Of a stretch of DNA of 64,000 nt, positions 16,631-24,252 are shown one piece after another. This DNA comes from CSP1-5 sp964348275 (GTDB taxonomy: Bacteria; Methylomirabilota; Methylomirabilia; Methylomirabilales; CSP1-5): NCBI GenBank assembly GCA_964348275.1, contig CAYGBT010000003.1, forward strand, positions 56,770 through 120,769, read 5' to 3'. The notes beneath the pieces were generated by a model. The model made no database searches and was not told where the DNA came from. It was given only the letters and a program-made list of their open reading frames with translations. Every line of letters begins with the position of its first letter. Positions within the stretch are counted from its first letter, which is position 1. Position numbers and translations under genes: made by a program.

Positions 16631-19303
16631 TCATATGATATCCCTCCGGCCAAAGCTCATGGCCTCGAAGGAGCGCTTGTAGGGCGACTCCCCGGTCTTC
16701 TTGACCTTGGCCACCGCCAGCATGAAGCGGTAGTGGTTGTTGAAGGGGTCTGTCACCCGGGGGATGAGGTCGTTGGCCGACTTGTCCATATCCATCTTCA
16801 AGACGGCCATGATCCCTTTCTTCACCGCCGGGGTCACGATGGCCACGGCCGAGATGGACGCCTTGGTCATCTTGATATGGCCATGCTTCATCAGCCCGGT
16901 GAAGCTGTTGTCATCCCCCATGACCCCGTAAAATCCACCTGTCTGGACGGGGATCCGCTCATTGGCAAGGCGCACCCAGTCACCGCTCTCGATCCCGTGG
17001 CGTTTGGCGTCGTCCGGGTGGATCTCGACGAAGACGTCCGGCCACCGCTGCATGATATACGGTCTCCGCATATCATCGAACTGGGTTTGCCAGGTCTCGT
17101 TGATGCGGACGTTGGTCAGCCAAAGCTCCTCACCCCTGGGCTTGAGCCACTCGTAGTAGTCAGAGAAGAAGTCCCACGGCGACCGCATCCAGTTGAACTT
17201 GCCGGTCTGCGACTTGGCCCCCGTGAGCCATTTCTGCCAGACCGTGGGCCCCTGCGGCCCGGTCTCGGGGAGCTTGAGCGTCGAGTCGTGGAGGCGCACG
17301 CTTCCGACCAATTTTCCATCTTCATACCGGATGGGGCACTGAATCCCCTCGGTCCCGTAGGTCCTGAGGAGTTCGTGACCGCGCATCCCCTTCTTTTTGG
17401 CCAGCCAGACCAACGGATGGTAGTTCACCCGGCTTCCCCTTCTGAACCGGGCGCCCTCTTCGAAGACGTCGTTCGAATCCTTCCAGTCAAATCCGTCAAA
17501 GCCCATCCGCTTGGCAAACTGGGCGGCGATCCACCAGTCGGGCTTGCTGTCGCCTGGCGCATCATAGAATTTCTCGTAGATGCGGATCCGTCTCTCGCCG
17601 TTACAGCGCGTAAAGTCTTCCTCGCCCCAGGTGGCGGCCGGCAGGACGATATCGGCGTACGTCGTGCTGATGGGATCCCGCAGGTAGATCTCCTGATTGA
17701 CCAGCACCATGCCACCGCTGTCCATCCGCTTCTTGAACGTCTCGATCGCCTTTTTCTTGTCGAAGCTTTTGAGCTGGTGTGGGTTGTTCCGGGTCAGGGA
17801 TTCAAAGACGCGGCGCAGCTCGGCGCCGGCCGCCATCGACTGGATCCAGGTGGTCCCAATCACCCAGGCAAACCTGACGTTTCCGCTCTGCACCCAGCGG
17901 TCCAAATCGATCTTTCGCTTCCGCCGGCCGGGGTACTTCTCCGGCGATCGCTCATTGGGGTTTCGTCCGGCCGTGTTTCCGCCCCGCTGGTGGCCGCCAA
18001 ATCGGCCGACCATCTGGCCGGGCCGATTCCCCGCCCCGCAGAGGAGCGCCAACGTGGAGACGGAGACAGTGTTCAAATAGTTGTTCGACCAGTAGTTCCC
18101 CTTCTCGATCCCGATCGACGTCTTGGGACGCTTCCCCTTGACCGGCTTGGCCATCATCTCGGCCGCCTTGATGATCTTCGCCCGTGGGACGCCGGTCTCT
18201 TTCTCGGCAAAGTCCAGGGTGGATTCCTTCTGCGCGAGGAGCCACTTTTTGTAGTCGTCGAAGCTTCCGCCCCTGAATTTCCCCCAGGTCGTCCGCCACT
18301 GCCAGGGGGTGTTTCGGGTCCCTTGCCCAAAACCCGAATCGGTCTCCCACTTGTTGTTGGTCCACTGGGCGATCCACTCCTTGTCCTCCCAGCCGTTCTC
18401 GATGATCACCCGCGAGATGGCCATGTGGAGGATCGTATCGGTCCCCAGGTTGAGCTGCAGATGCAGCCCCCCATGCTTTTCAGCATAGACCGAGCCCGTG
18501 GTCTTTCTGGGATTGACCATGATGATCTTTTGCCCGTGCTGTTGGACCCCCGGCATCATCCACGAGGTGAAGATGACCGATTTGGTCTCATACGGGTCAC
18601 AGCCCGAGCAGAAGACGACATCGGCATTCTTCCAGTCCTCGTATGCCGGACCAAAGTTATCGAAGCCCACATCCCTGAAGCCGGGCGTCGAATTGGTGTT
18701 CGAGGTCCCGGTCCAGTGCGACGCCCAGGCCGGGGTCTTGATGTGTCGGAAGGCGATCTTGGTCAAGGCGTAGGTGTTCTCGAAGTACTGGTACGAGTAC
18801 ATCTTCATCGCCCAGGCGTGGGGCCCGTGCTTGTCGATCACGTACTTCGAGATCTCAGCCATGATGTCGAGGGCTGTATCCCACGAGACCTTCTGTAGGC
18901 GGCCCCCCACCCGCATCAAGGGATGTTGGAGCCGGTCGGCCGTCGGCTTCTCCGGGTTATAACACTTCTGGGCAATCGCGCCCCCGCGAATGCTGTGGGT
19001 CCCTCCGACGTTCACCACCTTGGAGTCGCCATCGGGGATGACGATCACGTTGTGGGGTTTTCCCTGGTGGAATACAGTGTTGTGCATGTTCGGACTGACC
19101 CATTTGCCGGTGTTGGGTGCGACGGGATAGTCCACGCCCAGGGCGTTCTGTGTCGCCTTGGGCCCGCCCTCTTTCCCCTGCGGCCACCGGTAGACCTTGT
19201 ATCCACAGCCGACGACGCAATAGTCGCACACGGTGGTGAAGACGTCGGCGTCCTTGGGGGGGAGCGGAACCCTATCTTCTGGAATGTAACGCGGGCTTGC
19301 CAT
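16631..19303 (-). CDS. idrA: Arsenite-oxidase-like molybdopterin large subunit, candidate iodate reductase IdrA
   Basis: The product has about 890 residues. Cys26, Cys29 and Cys33 (C-x2-C-x3-C) form the [3Fe-4S] site typical of AioA/IdrA, and 'GKEGGPKATQNALGVDY' is a family signature. It has no Tat leader; it would be co-exported with the Rieske partner. I aligned it from memory to AioA: the pocket His before 'WTGTSN', and the Arg and His in 'GRFGGHQRGG', appear kept, but the Glu (AioA Glu203) seems replaced by Asn. Two diheme peroxidase genes in the same operon are the hallmark of idrABP1P2. The start ATG 19303 is seven bases after GGAGGAG; a GTG at 19309 is too close. The alternative is an unusual arsenite oxidase AioA. 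Confidence 0.72.
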   Translation of the reverse strand: MASPRYIPEDRVPLPPKDADVFTTVCDYCVVGCGYKVYRWPQGKEGGPKATQNALGVDYPVAPNTGKWVSPNMHNTVFHQGKPHNVIVIPDGDSKVVNVGGTHSIRGGAIAQKCYNPEKPTADRLQHPLMRVGGRLQKVSWDTALDIMAEISKYVIDKHGPHAWAMKMYSYQYFENTYALTKIAFRHIKTPAWASHWTGTSNTNSTPGFRDVGFDNFGPAYEDWKNADVVFCSGCDPYETKSVIFTSWMMPGVQQHGQKIIMVNPRKTTGSVYAEKHGGLHLQLNLGTDTILHMAISRVIIENGWEDKEWIAQWTNNKWETDSGFGQGTRNTPWQWRTTWGKFRGGSFDDYKKWLLAQKESTLDFAEKETGVPRAKIIKAAEMMAKPVKGKRPKTSIGIEKGNYWSNNYLNTVSVSTLALLCGAGNRPGQMVGRFGGHQRGGNTAGRNPNERSPEKYPGRRKRKIDLDRWVQSGNVRFAWVIGTTWIQSMAAGAELRRVFESLTRNNPHQLKSFDKKKAIETFKKRMDSGGMVLVNQEIYLRDPISTTYADIVLPAATWGEEDFTRCNGERRIRIYEKFYDAPGDSKPDWWIAAQFAKRMGFDGFDWKDSNDVFEEGARFRRGSRVNYHPLVWLAKKKGMRGHELLRTYGTEGIQCPIRYEDGKLVGSVRLHDSTLKLPETGPQGPTVWQKWLTGAKSQTGKFNWMRSPWDFFSDYYEWLKPRGEELWLTNVRINETWQTQFDDMRRPYIMQRWPDVFVEIHPDDAKRHGIESGDWVRLANERIPVQTGGFYGVMGDDNSFTGLMKHGHIKMTKASISAVAIVTPAVKKGIMAVLKMDMDKSANDLIPRVTDPFNNHYRFMLAVAKVKKTGESPYKRSFEAMSFGRRDII

Positions 19304-19317
19304 ACTCACTCTCCTCC

Positions 19318-19887
19318 TTAGGCTTTCGGCCGCAGGTTGTCACTATACCCGTACATTAAACCCACGATCCCAGTCGCGTAGATGTCTCGACCCCTCACCT
19401 CCAAGACAATTTGGGGGAGGGGCGATGTGGCTTGTCCCGCGACGACCATGCCGTGCCTCGTGAGATCAAAGGTGGTCAGATGGAAGGGGCAGGGGCCCAT
19501 CACCTTGTGCTCAGCCTTGTAGGTCCCCATGAGGGGGCCTCCCATGTGTGAGCAGAGGTGGCTAAAGGCGACGATATCCTGCTTGGCACCAATCCCCCCG
19601 CCTGCTGGGGTCCCCAGCTTCACAACGAAACAGCTCGACGACAGGTCGTTGTACGGATAACTGAATGAGACGGGAACGTTTGCCTTGAGCTGGCCGAGTG
19701 TCGCAATCTTCTTTTCGGGATACTTGGTGAGCTTGACCTTTCGCTCCCCAAAGGCGGTTCCAGGAAAAATACTCGAGAGAAGGACAGTGGCCGTGACCCC
19801 GCCGCCTGCCGCGAGGAACTGTCTACGGGTCAGACACGGGCGGTCCGCGAGGGTCCCGCACGCATCGTCTGTTACTTTTTTTCCCAC
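19318..19887 (-). CDS. idrB: Rieske iron-sulfur small subunit (IdrB/AioB)
   Basis: The 189-residue protein has a twin-arginine leader 'LTRRQFLAAGGGVTATVLL' that would export the whole heterodimer. The Rieske [2Fe-2S] ligands are in 'CSHMGGPL' (C-x-H) and 'CPFHLTTFD' (C-x2-H). The two cysteines that form a disulfide in many Rieske proteins are Gly and Phe here, which is also known in some arsenite oxidases and tends to affect redox potential. 'VSFSYPYNDLSSSCFVVKLG' and 'GQATSPLPQIVLEV' are typical of the AioB family. The gene precedes the large subunit by 14 bases, the order B-A found in aio operons. Named idr-type orders place A first, so gene order here is a mixed signal. Confidence 0.8.
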   Translation of the reverse strand: MGKKVTDDACGTLADRPCLTRRQFLAAGGGVTATVLLSSIFPGTAFGERKVKLTKYPEKKIATLGQLKANVPVSFSYPYNDLSSSCFVVKLGTPAGGGIGAKQDIVAFSHLCSHMGGPLMGTYKAEHKVMGPCPFHLTTFDLTRHGMVVAGQATSPLPQIVLEVRGRDIYATGIVGLMYGYSDNLRPKA

Positions 19888-19921
19888 GGTGTCACCTCCT
19901 GTTGAGCGCCATCTGGTGTGC

Positions 19922-21082
19922 CTACTTCTTGATCATGACCGCATATTCGGGTAGGGTAGGGGGCTCGACGATGATTTCTTTTCCTGAAAGACTCTCTAAA
20001 AGGGCCACTAGAGCCTCTTTCTCCTTACTGGTCAGGTTGAGCTTTTTCACCTTCTTCGACTTGGTCGCGATGCCGTGGTTCCTCAGCGCCTGGTCCTCAC
20101 CCCCACCGTTGTTGTAGAAATCGACGACCTCCTCGAGAGTGAAAAAGACCCCATTGTGCATGTACGGCGCCGTGTATTTCGTGTACCGGAGGGTGGGGGT
20201 CCGGAACTTGGACATATCTCTGTTCTCCTTGGTCTGGTAGAAGAGCCCAAGGTCGGTCTTGGTCTTCCGATAGACGTCTTCGGGGACCCCTTTCGCGTAC
20301 TGCTCGAACCGGAACGTGATCTGCTTGAGCGGGTCTTCGGCAAACGCTGGGTTCTCGGGGACGCCGGTGTTGTAATACTTCTGGTCGCTAAAGAAGGGCC
20401 CATTGTGACATTGGATGCAGCCGGCTTTCCCCTGGAAGAGCTCCAAGCCTTTCTTCGCCTCGGCAGATAGGGCCCCCTTGTCCCCCTTCATATAGCGGTC
20501 AAAGGGCGTGTCCCGCTGGACAAGGCTGCGCTCGAAGGCCGCGATAGCCCGCCAGGCATTCTTGAGGAGGGGCCACTCGTCACCAAAGACCTTCTTGAAC
20601 CGCTTTTTGTATTCGGGGATCTGGTAGAGGCGCGCCTCCATCATGTCCCGCTCACCGTTTCCGGCGACGCCGCCGCGGTTCGCGCTTTCTGCCTGGGACT
20701 CGAGGCTGCGACTAGACCCTTCCCAGAAAAGCTTGCCGTAATAGGCGGTGTTGATGACGGTCTGGATGTTGCGCCAGTGCGACGTGCCGGGATAGCCCCG
20801 GCCAATATCCGCACCGTCCCCCCATCCGAGCTTGGGATCGTGACAGGTGGCACAGCTCAGGCTGGCATCTCCGGTGATCCTGGTGTCCCAGAAAAGCATC
20901 TTGCCGAGCTCGATCTTCTCAGGGGTCATCGGGTTATCAGGTGGATCTGGTGGCGGCCCAAGCGGCCCGAGCTTGGGCACCTCTCCTGCCAGAGCAACCT
21001 GCCCAGTCAGTGGGAGACCCAAGGCCAGCACGAAGGCAGCCAGGAGAAATGGGAGGAATTTCCGTATCTCTCTCATCTTCAT
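19922..21082 (-). CDS. Diheme cytochrome c peroxidase-like protein, IdrP candidate
   Basis: This 386-residue secreted protein has a signal peptide (residues 1-33) and two heme-c sites, CATCH near residue 75 and CIQCH near residue 210. The CcpA/MauG fold markers are 'GKMLFWDTRITGD', 'NIQTVINTAYYGKLFWEG', 'GLELFQGKAGCIQCH' and 'FRTPTLRYTKYTAPYMHNG'. Proteins of this kind reduce hydrogen peroxide, or handle reactive oxygen or chlorine/iodine intermediates. In iodate-reducing bacteria two such proteins (IdrP1, IdrP2) accompany the molybdoenzyme and are thought to remove by-products. It is a paralog of the next gene. The ATG at 21082 follows GGAGGAGAC. Confidence 0.85.
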   Translation of the reverse strand: MKMREIRKFLPFLLAAFVLALGLPLTGQVALAGEVPKLGPLGPPPDPPDNPMTPEKIELGKMLFWDTRITGDASLSCATCHDPKLGWGDGADIGRGYPGTSHWRNIQTVINTAYYGKLFWEGSSRSLESQAESANRGGVAGNGERDMMEARLYQIPEYKKRFKKVFGDEWPLLKNAWRAIAAFERSLVQRDTPFDRYMKGDKGALSAEAKKGLELFQGKAGCIQCHNGPFFSDQKYYNTGVPENPAFAEDPLKQITFRFEQYAKGVPEDVYRKTKTDLGLFYQTKENRDMSKFRTPTLRYTKYTAPYMHNGVFFTLEEVVDFYNNGGGEDQALRNHGIATKSKKVKKLNLTSKEKEALVALLESLSGKEIIVEPPTLPEYAVMIKK

Positions 21083-21103
21083 GTCTCCTCCAGAATCTGT
21101 ACC

Positions 21104-22228
21104 TCAGTTTCTGGTCTTATACCAGTCTTTGATGAGGACGTAGTCCTCGGGGAAATCGGCTGGCCGTGACGCCGTGATTTCGTCACCGCTGAGACTCTTC
21201 AGGAAGGCGACCAAATCGCTGACCTCCTGTTTGGACAGGCGCACCGGTTTAATATCACGGCCCTTGCCCTTGGCGTGGAACGCGACGACCTCCTCCAAAG
21301 TCTTCATCACCCCGTTGTGCAAGTACGGCGCTGTCCTGGAGACCTCTCTCAGCGAGGGGGTCACGAACCTGCCGATGTCCTTCTTTTCCTTGCTGACGGC
21401 GTAATACCCCACGTCATGCTCCGCCCGGGCAAACATCGGAACCCCCATGGCAAGCTGGAAAGACCTCAAGGTAATATGCCGCAGGGGATCACTCCAGACC
21501 TTGGGGTTCTCTGGCACGCCGAGGTCATAGGCCTTGTAGTCCGAGAGCATGGGCCCGTTGTGACACTGAATGCACCCGGCCTTTCCCGTGAAGAGCTTGA
21601 GGCCTCGCTTTTGCTCGCTGGAGAGGGCATTCTTGTCACCTTTGAGATACTTGTCCAACGGGACGTTCTTGGACACCAGGGTCTTTTCATATTCGCGGAT
21701 GGAGTTCCTGATTCTTCCGAAGGAGGGCTCGGCGTTCCAGGCTTCCTTGAACATCTTGACATACAGGGGGATCTGCTTGATCCGCTCTTGCATGATCCGG
21801 CCATCCATGTTCATGAAGTGGGTCTCGACGATGTGGTCTCGCACATGTACCTGGAGCATGGACTTGCCGGGCAGGCGTCCATCCCAGTACACCGTCTCGG
21901 CGAAGGCCACATTGACGGGGGACTTGGAATTGCGGAAGTATCTGGAGCCGGGATAGGCATCCGAAAGCTCTTCATCGTTCTCCTCGTTGTTGGCCCATCC
22001 CTTCTTGGGGTCGTGGCAGCTCGCACAACTGATGGCGCCGTCCCCTGAGATTTTCGGATCGAAGAAGAGATACTTCCCCAGTTTTGCCTGGGCCGGTTTC
22101 ACCTTCGGTGGGTCAGGGAGTGGGGCCAGGTTCTTTTTTTCCGCTGCGTCGGCATTCCTCAAAGGCAGGGCGAGCAGGGACAGAGCAACGACCATGAATC
22201 CGATTAACCAGACCTTCGGGCCTTTCAT
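21104..22228 (-). CDS. Second diheme cytochrome c peroxidase-like protein, IdrP candidate
   Basis: The product is about 374 residues with a signal peptide (1-28), heme sites CASCH and CIQCH, and the same fold markers as the neighbour: 'GKYLFFDPKISGD', 'NSKSPVNVAFAETVYWDGR', 'FTGKAGCIQCHNGP' and 'FVTPSLREVSRTAPYLHNG'. The two proteins share organisation along their full length but are clearly diverged, so the duplication is old. The start is ATG 22228, eight bases after GAGGAGG; a GTG at 22237 overlaps the ribosome site. It is the second peroxidase of the Idr-type set. Alternative roles are general peroxide defence or a MauG-like maturation oxidase. Confidence 0.85.
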   Translation of the reverse strand: MKGPKVWLIGFMVVALSLLALPLRNADAAEKKNLAPLPDPPKVKPAQAKLGKYLFFDPKISGDGAISCASCHDPKKGWANNEENDEELSDAYPGSRYFRNSKSPVNVAFAETVYWDGRLPGKSMLQVHVRDHIVETHFMNMDGRIMQERIKQIPLYVKMFKEAWNAEPSFGRIRNSIREYEKTLVSKNVPLDKYLKGDKNALSSEQKRGLKLFTGKAGCIQCHNGPMLSDYKAYDLGVPENPKVWSDPLRHITLRSFQLAMGVPMFARAEHDVGYYAVSKEKKDIGRFVTPSLREVSRTAPYLHNGVMKTLEEVVAFHAKGKGRDIKPVRLSKQEVSDLVAFLKSLSGDEITASRPADFPEDYVLIKDWYKTRN

Positions 22229-22252
22229 CCCATGCACCTCCTCTCTGGCTGT

Positions 22253-22990
22253 CTATGGCGAAAATTCAAAGTTTACCTTGAGCTTCCCCTTCGCCGAGAG
22301 GGTGACATTCTGCTCCTTCTTCCCGAGAAAGGGATGCCAGACCTTGAGCTTGTAGGTTCCAGGGGGGATATCCTGGATGGTGAAGCTGCCGTCTTTCCCG
22401 ACGATGGCGTAATAGGGATTCTCTACGACGTAAATCCACCCCAACATCCAGTCATGGGCGTCGCATTGAATCCGGATCTCCTTTCCTCTGCGCGGCTTGA
22501 CGGTCTTGCTCACCTTGTGTCCTTGGGTCGGTTGGGCGATGTTGAAAAGCGTCCGCTTTGCCCGTCCGATCAATTCATAGCTGTGGATGTTGTGGAGGTG
22601 GGGATCGCTGTTCACGATGGTGAGTTTCCCACCCTTCGGGACGACTTGGAGGTACGGCACAAACGTGCACTTCTTTTGATCCAGGACATAGCCGTTGGGT
22701 TTTTCCCATGCCTTGCCCTTGGAGACACCTTCCAAGGCCACGACGACATGCTGGAGGCCGCCACCGGGCGAGACCTTTACTTCATGTCGTTCGATATAGC
22801 CTTCTCCACAAACCTTCTGGTCCTTGGTGATCAGGAGCTTCTTTGGCTCGGGGACCTTCCCTTTAAATACGACCTTCCCTGAAACCACCGCGCCATCGGC
22901 CACCGATGCGACATCATAGGCAGCCGATAGGCCGAAGGTGAGAAAGATCGAACTCAGGGCAAGTAGGTTGCTTACCCTCTTCAATGTCAT
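22253..22990 (-). CDS. Cupredoxin with C-terminal carboxypeptidase-regulatory-like domain
   Basis: The 245-residue secreted protein has a signal peptide (1-24). Residues of about 30-185 form a cupredoxin-like domain. Possible copper ligands are His in 'SDPHLHNIHSYE' and the 'CDAHDWM' group (Cys, His, Met), which suits a type 1 copper site. The last 60 residues ('GSFTIQDIPPGTYKLKVWHP') are a transthyretin-like CarboxypepD_reg domain. Similar proteins occur near multiheme respiratory systems. As the first structural gene before the peroxidases and molybdoenzyme it may be the electron donor or acceptor of the complex. The ATG follows GGAGGTATAAAGG, only 32 bases after the response regulator gene. 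Confidence 0.72.
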   Translation of the reverse strand: MTLKRVSNLLALSSIFLTFGLSAAYDVASVADGAVVSGKVVFKGKVPEPKKLLITKDQKVCGEGYIERHEVKVSPGGGLQHVVVALEGVSKGKAWEKPNGYVLDQKKCTFVPYLQVVPKGGKLTIVNSDPHLHNIHSYELIGRAKRTLFNIAQPTQGHKVSKTVKPRRGKEIRIQCDAHDWMLGWIYVVENPYYAIVGKDGSFTIQDIPPGTYKLKVWHPFLGKKEQNVTLSAKGKLKVNFEFSP

Positions 22991-23022
22991 CCTTTATACC
23001 TCCTGTAAATGGCACCCGGTTT

Positions 23023-23394
23023 CTATTGGAGTAAGGTCCGTATACGCCGGATGAGCCCCTCCGAGTCGATGTCCTTTAAAAGGTATCCTCGGGCCCCCGC
23101 CTGGAAGGCCCCGCTTTTCTCCTCTTCATCGGGATACGAGGTCAGGACGAGGATGGACGCCTTTGGAGCAGCTTGGGCTATCCTCTGGCACGTTTGCAGT
23201 CCGTTCCTGTTGGCCATCTTGACATCCAACAGCACCACATCAGGTTGCAGATCTGAGGCCAGCTTGACCGCTTCATTCGCGTCACCACTCTGTGCAACGA
23301 TCTCCATGTCCGGTGTCTTTTCCAGCTTCGAGACCAGCTCCCCGCGCACCTTGTGATGGTCGTCAATGATGAGTAGCCGTGTCCCCGTCGCCAT
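23023..23394 (-). CDS. Stand-alone response-regulator receiver domain
   Basis: This 123-residue protein is a single CheY-like receiver without an output domain. Acidic residues are in 'LLIIDDHHKV', the phosphorylation Asp is in 'PDVVLLDVKM', the Thr/Ser position is 'VLTSYPDE' and the Lys is in 'GYLLKDID'. I start it at ATG 23394, preceded by AGGAGCGCGG; an in-frame extension to 23523 crosses a terminator and is unlikely. It resembles NarL-type receivers that have lost the helix-turn-helix. It begins a new transcription unit after the terminator at 23522-23569 and is followed closely by the cupredoxin gene, so it probably belongs to the Idr-like operon as a signalling or feedback part. Confidence 0.75.
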   Translation of the reverse strand: MATGTRLLIIDDHHKVRGELVSKLEKTPDMEIVAQSGDANEAVKLASDLQPDVVLLDVKMANRNGLQTCQRIAQAAPKASILVLTSYPDEEEKSGAFQAGARGYLLKDIDSEGLIRRIRTLLQ

Positions 23395-23521
23395 CCGCGC
23401 TCCTGTAGCGATCGCCGATGCCGTTCCTGCCTTGGCTCCATGGCGGTCTTGGCCTGACGTTAGTATTTCGGTCGTCCATGTGACAAGTGCCATGCGGCCC
23501 TTTTTCGACACGATTCTGACC

Positions 23522-23569
23522 AAAAAAATAGGGCCATCTGGACCCCCTTCTGTAGTCCAACCGGCCCTA
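23522..23569 (-). terminator. Rho-independent terminator of the sensor kinase/regulator operon
   Basis: On the minus strand TAGGGCC (from 23569) pairs with GGCCCTA (to 23529), with a further inner pairing of TTGGAC and GTCCA. The stem is followed at once by seven T residues (23528-23522). It lies 24 bases beyond the stop of the NarL-type gene and separates that operon from the downstream receiver/Idr-like operon. Confidence 0.8.
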
Positions 23570-23592
23570 GATGACCCGCGCAGGCCGCGCCC

Positions 23593-24252
23593 TCAATCTT
23601 CTCTTCCTTGGGCTCTCCTTGCGAAATAGGCCGCGGCCTGGGAACGCCGACTGAGATTCAACTTGCTTAGGATGTTGCTGATATAGTTTTTGATGGTTTT
23701 GTCGCTCAGACGGACGAGTTCAGCGATCTCTTTGTTCGTCTTTCCTTCGGCGACGAGGGCCAGGATCCTCCGCTCCTGTTCCGAGAGATGGGACAGCTCA
23801 TTAATGGTCTGGTCTGCAGCCATCCGCTTAAAGCTTTCGAGAATCTTATGGGTCACCGTCGGATCTAATAGGGACTGTCCTGACGCCACGGCCTCGACCG
23901 CCCTCACCAGCTCCCTTCCCCTCGTCTGCTTCAATAGGTATCCAGCCGCACCCGCCATGATGGAAGAGAAGACCGCCTCGTCATCGGCATAAGAGGTCAA
24001 CATGATGACCTTTGTCCGGGGGTAACGGGCCCGAATCTCTCGGCAGGCCTCAACACCGCTTCCGTCGGGTAACCTGATATCCATCACGACGACATCGGGG
24101 GAGGAGTTGGCTGCCAATGCAATCGCCTCGCCCGCCGAGCCAGCCTCGCCGACCACCTCCATCGAAGCTTCGCGGCTCAAGAGAGAGCACAATCCCATGC
24201 GGACCACCTCGTGGTCATCCACGATAAGGACCTTTATGGGATTCTTCATCAT
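23593..24252 (-). CDS. NarL/FixJ-type response regulator
   Basis: The 219-residue protein has a receiver domain (about 8-125; 'VLIVDDHEVVRMGL', phospho-acceptor Asp in 'PDVVVMDIRLPDG', Lys in 'GYLLKQTRG') and a C-terminal LuxR helix-turn-helix ('LSEQERRILALVAEGKTNKE' then 'LSDKTIKNYISNILSKLNLS'). It binds DNA as a dimer after phosphorylation. The gene overlaps the upstream sensor kinase gene by four bases, so the two form a cognate pair. Its targets are not visible, but the neighbouring Idr-like operon just past its terminator is the obvious candidate. The start is the ATG of the ATGA overlap. Confidence 0.92.
   Translation of the reverse strand: MMKNPIKVLIVDDHEVVRMGLCSLLSREASMEVVGEAGSAGEAIALAANSSPDVVVMDIRLPDGSGVEACREIRARYPRTKVIMLTSYADDEAVFSSIMAGAAGYLLKQTRGRELVRAVEAVASGQSLLDPTVTHKILESFKRMAADQTINELSHLSEQERRILALVAEGKTNKEIAELVRLSDKTIKNYISNILSKLNLSRRSQAAAYFARRAQGRED

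Noticed and set aside
15911..18898. Plus-strand open frame of 995 codons opposite the molybdoenzyme large subunit
   Set aside because: It is the antisense shadow of a highly conserved gene in GC-rich DNA, has no ribosome site and no recognisable domain.
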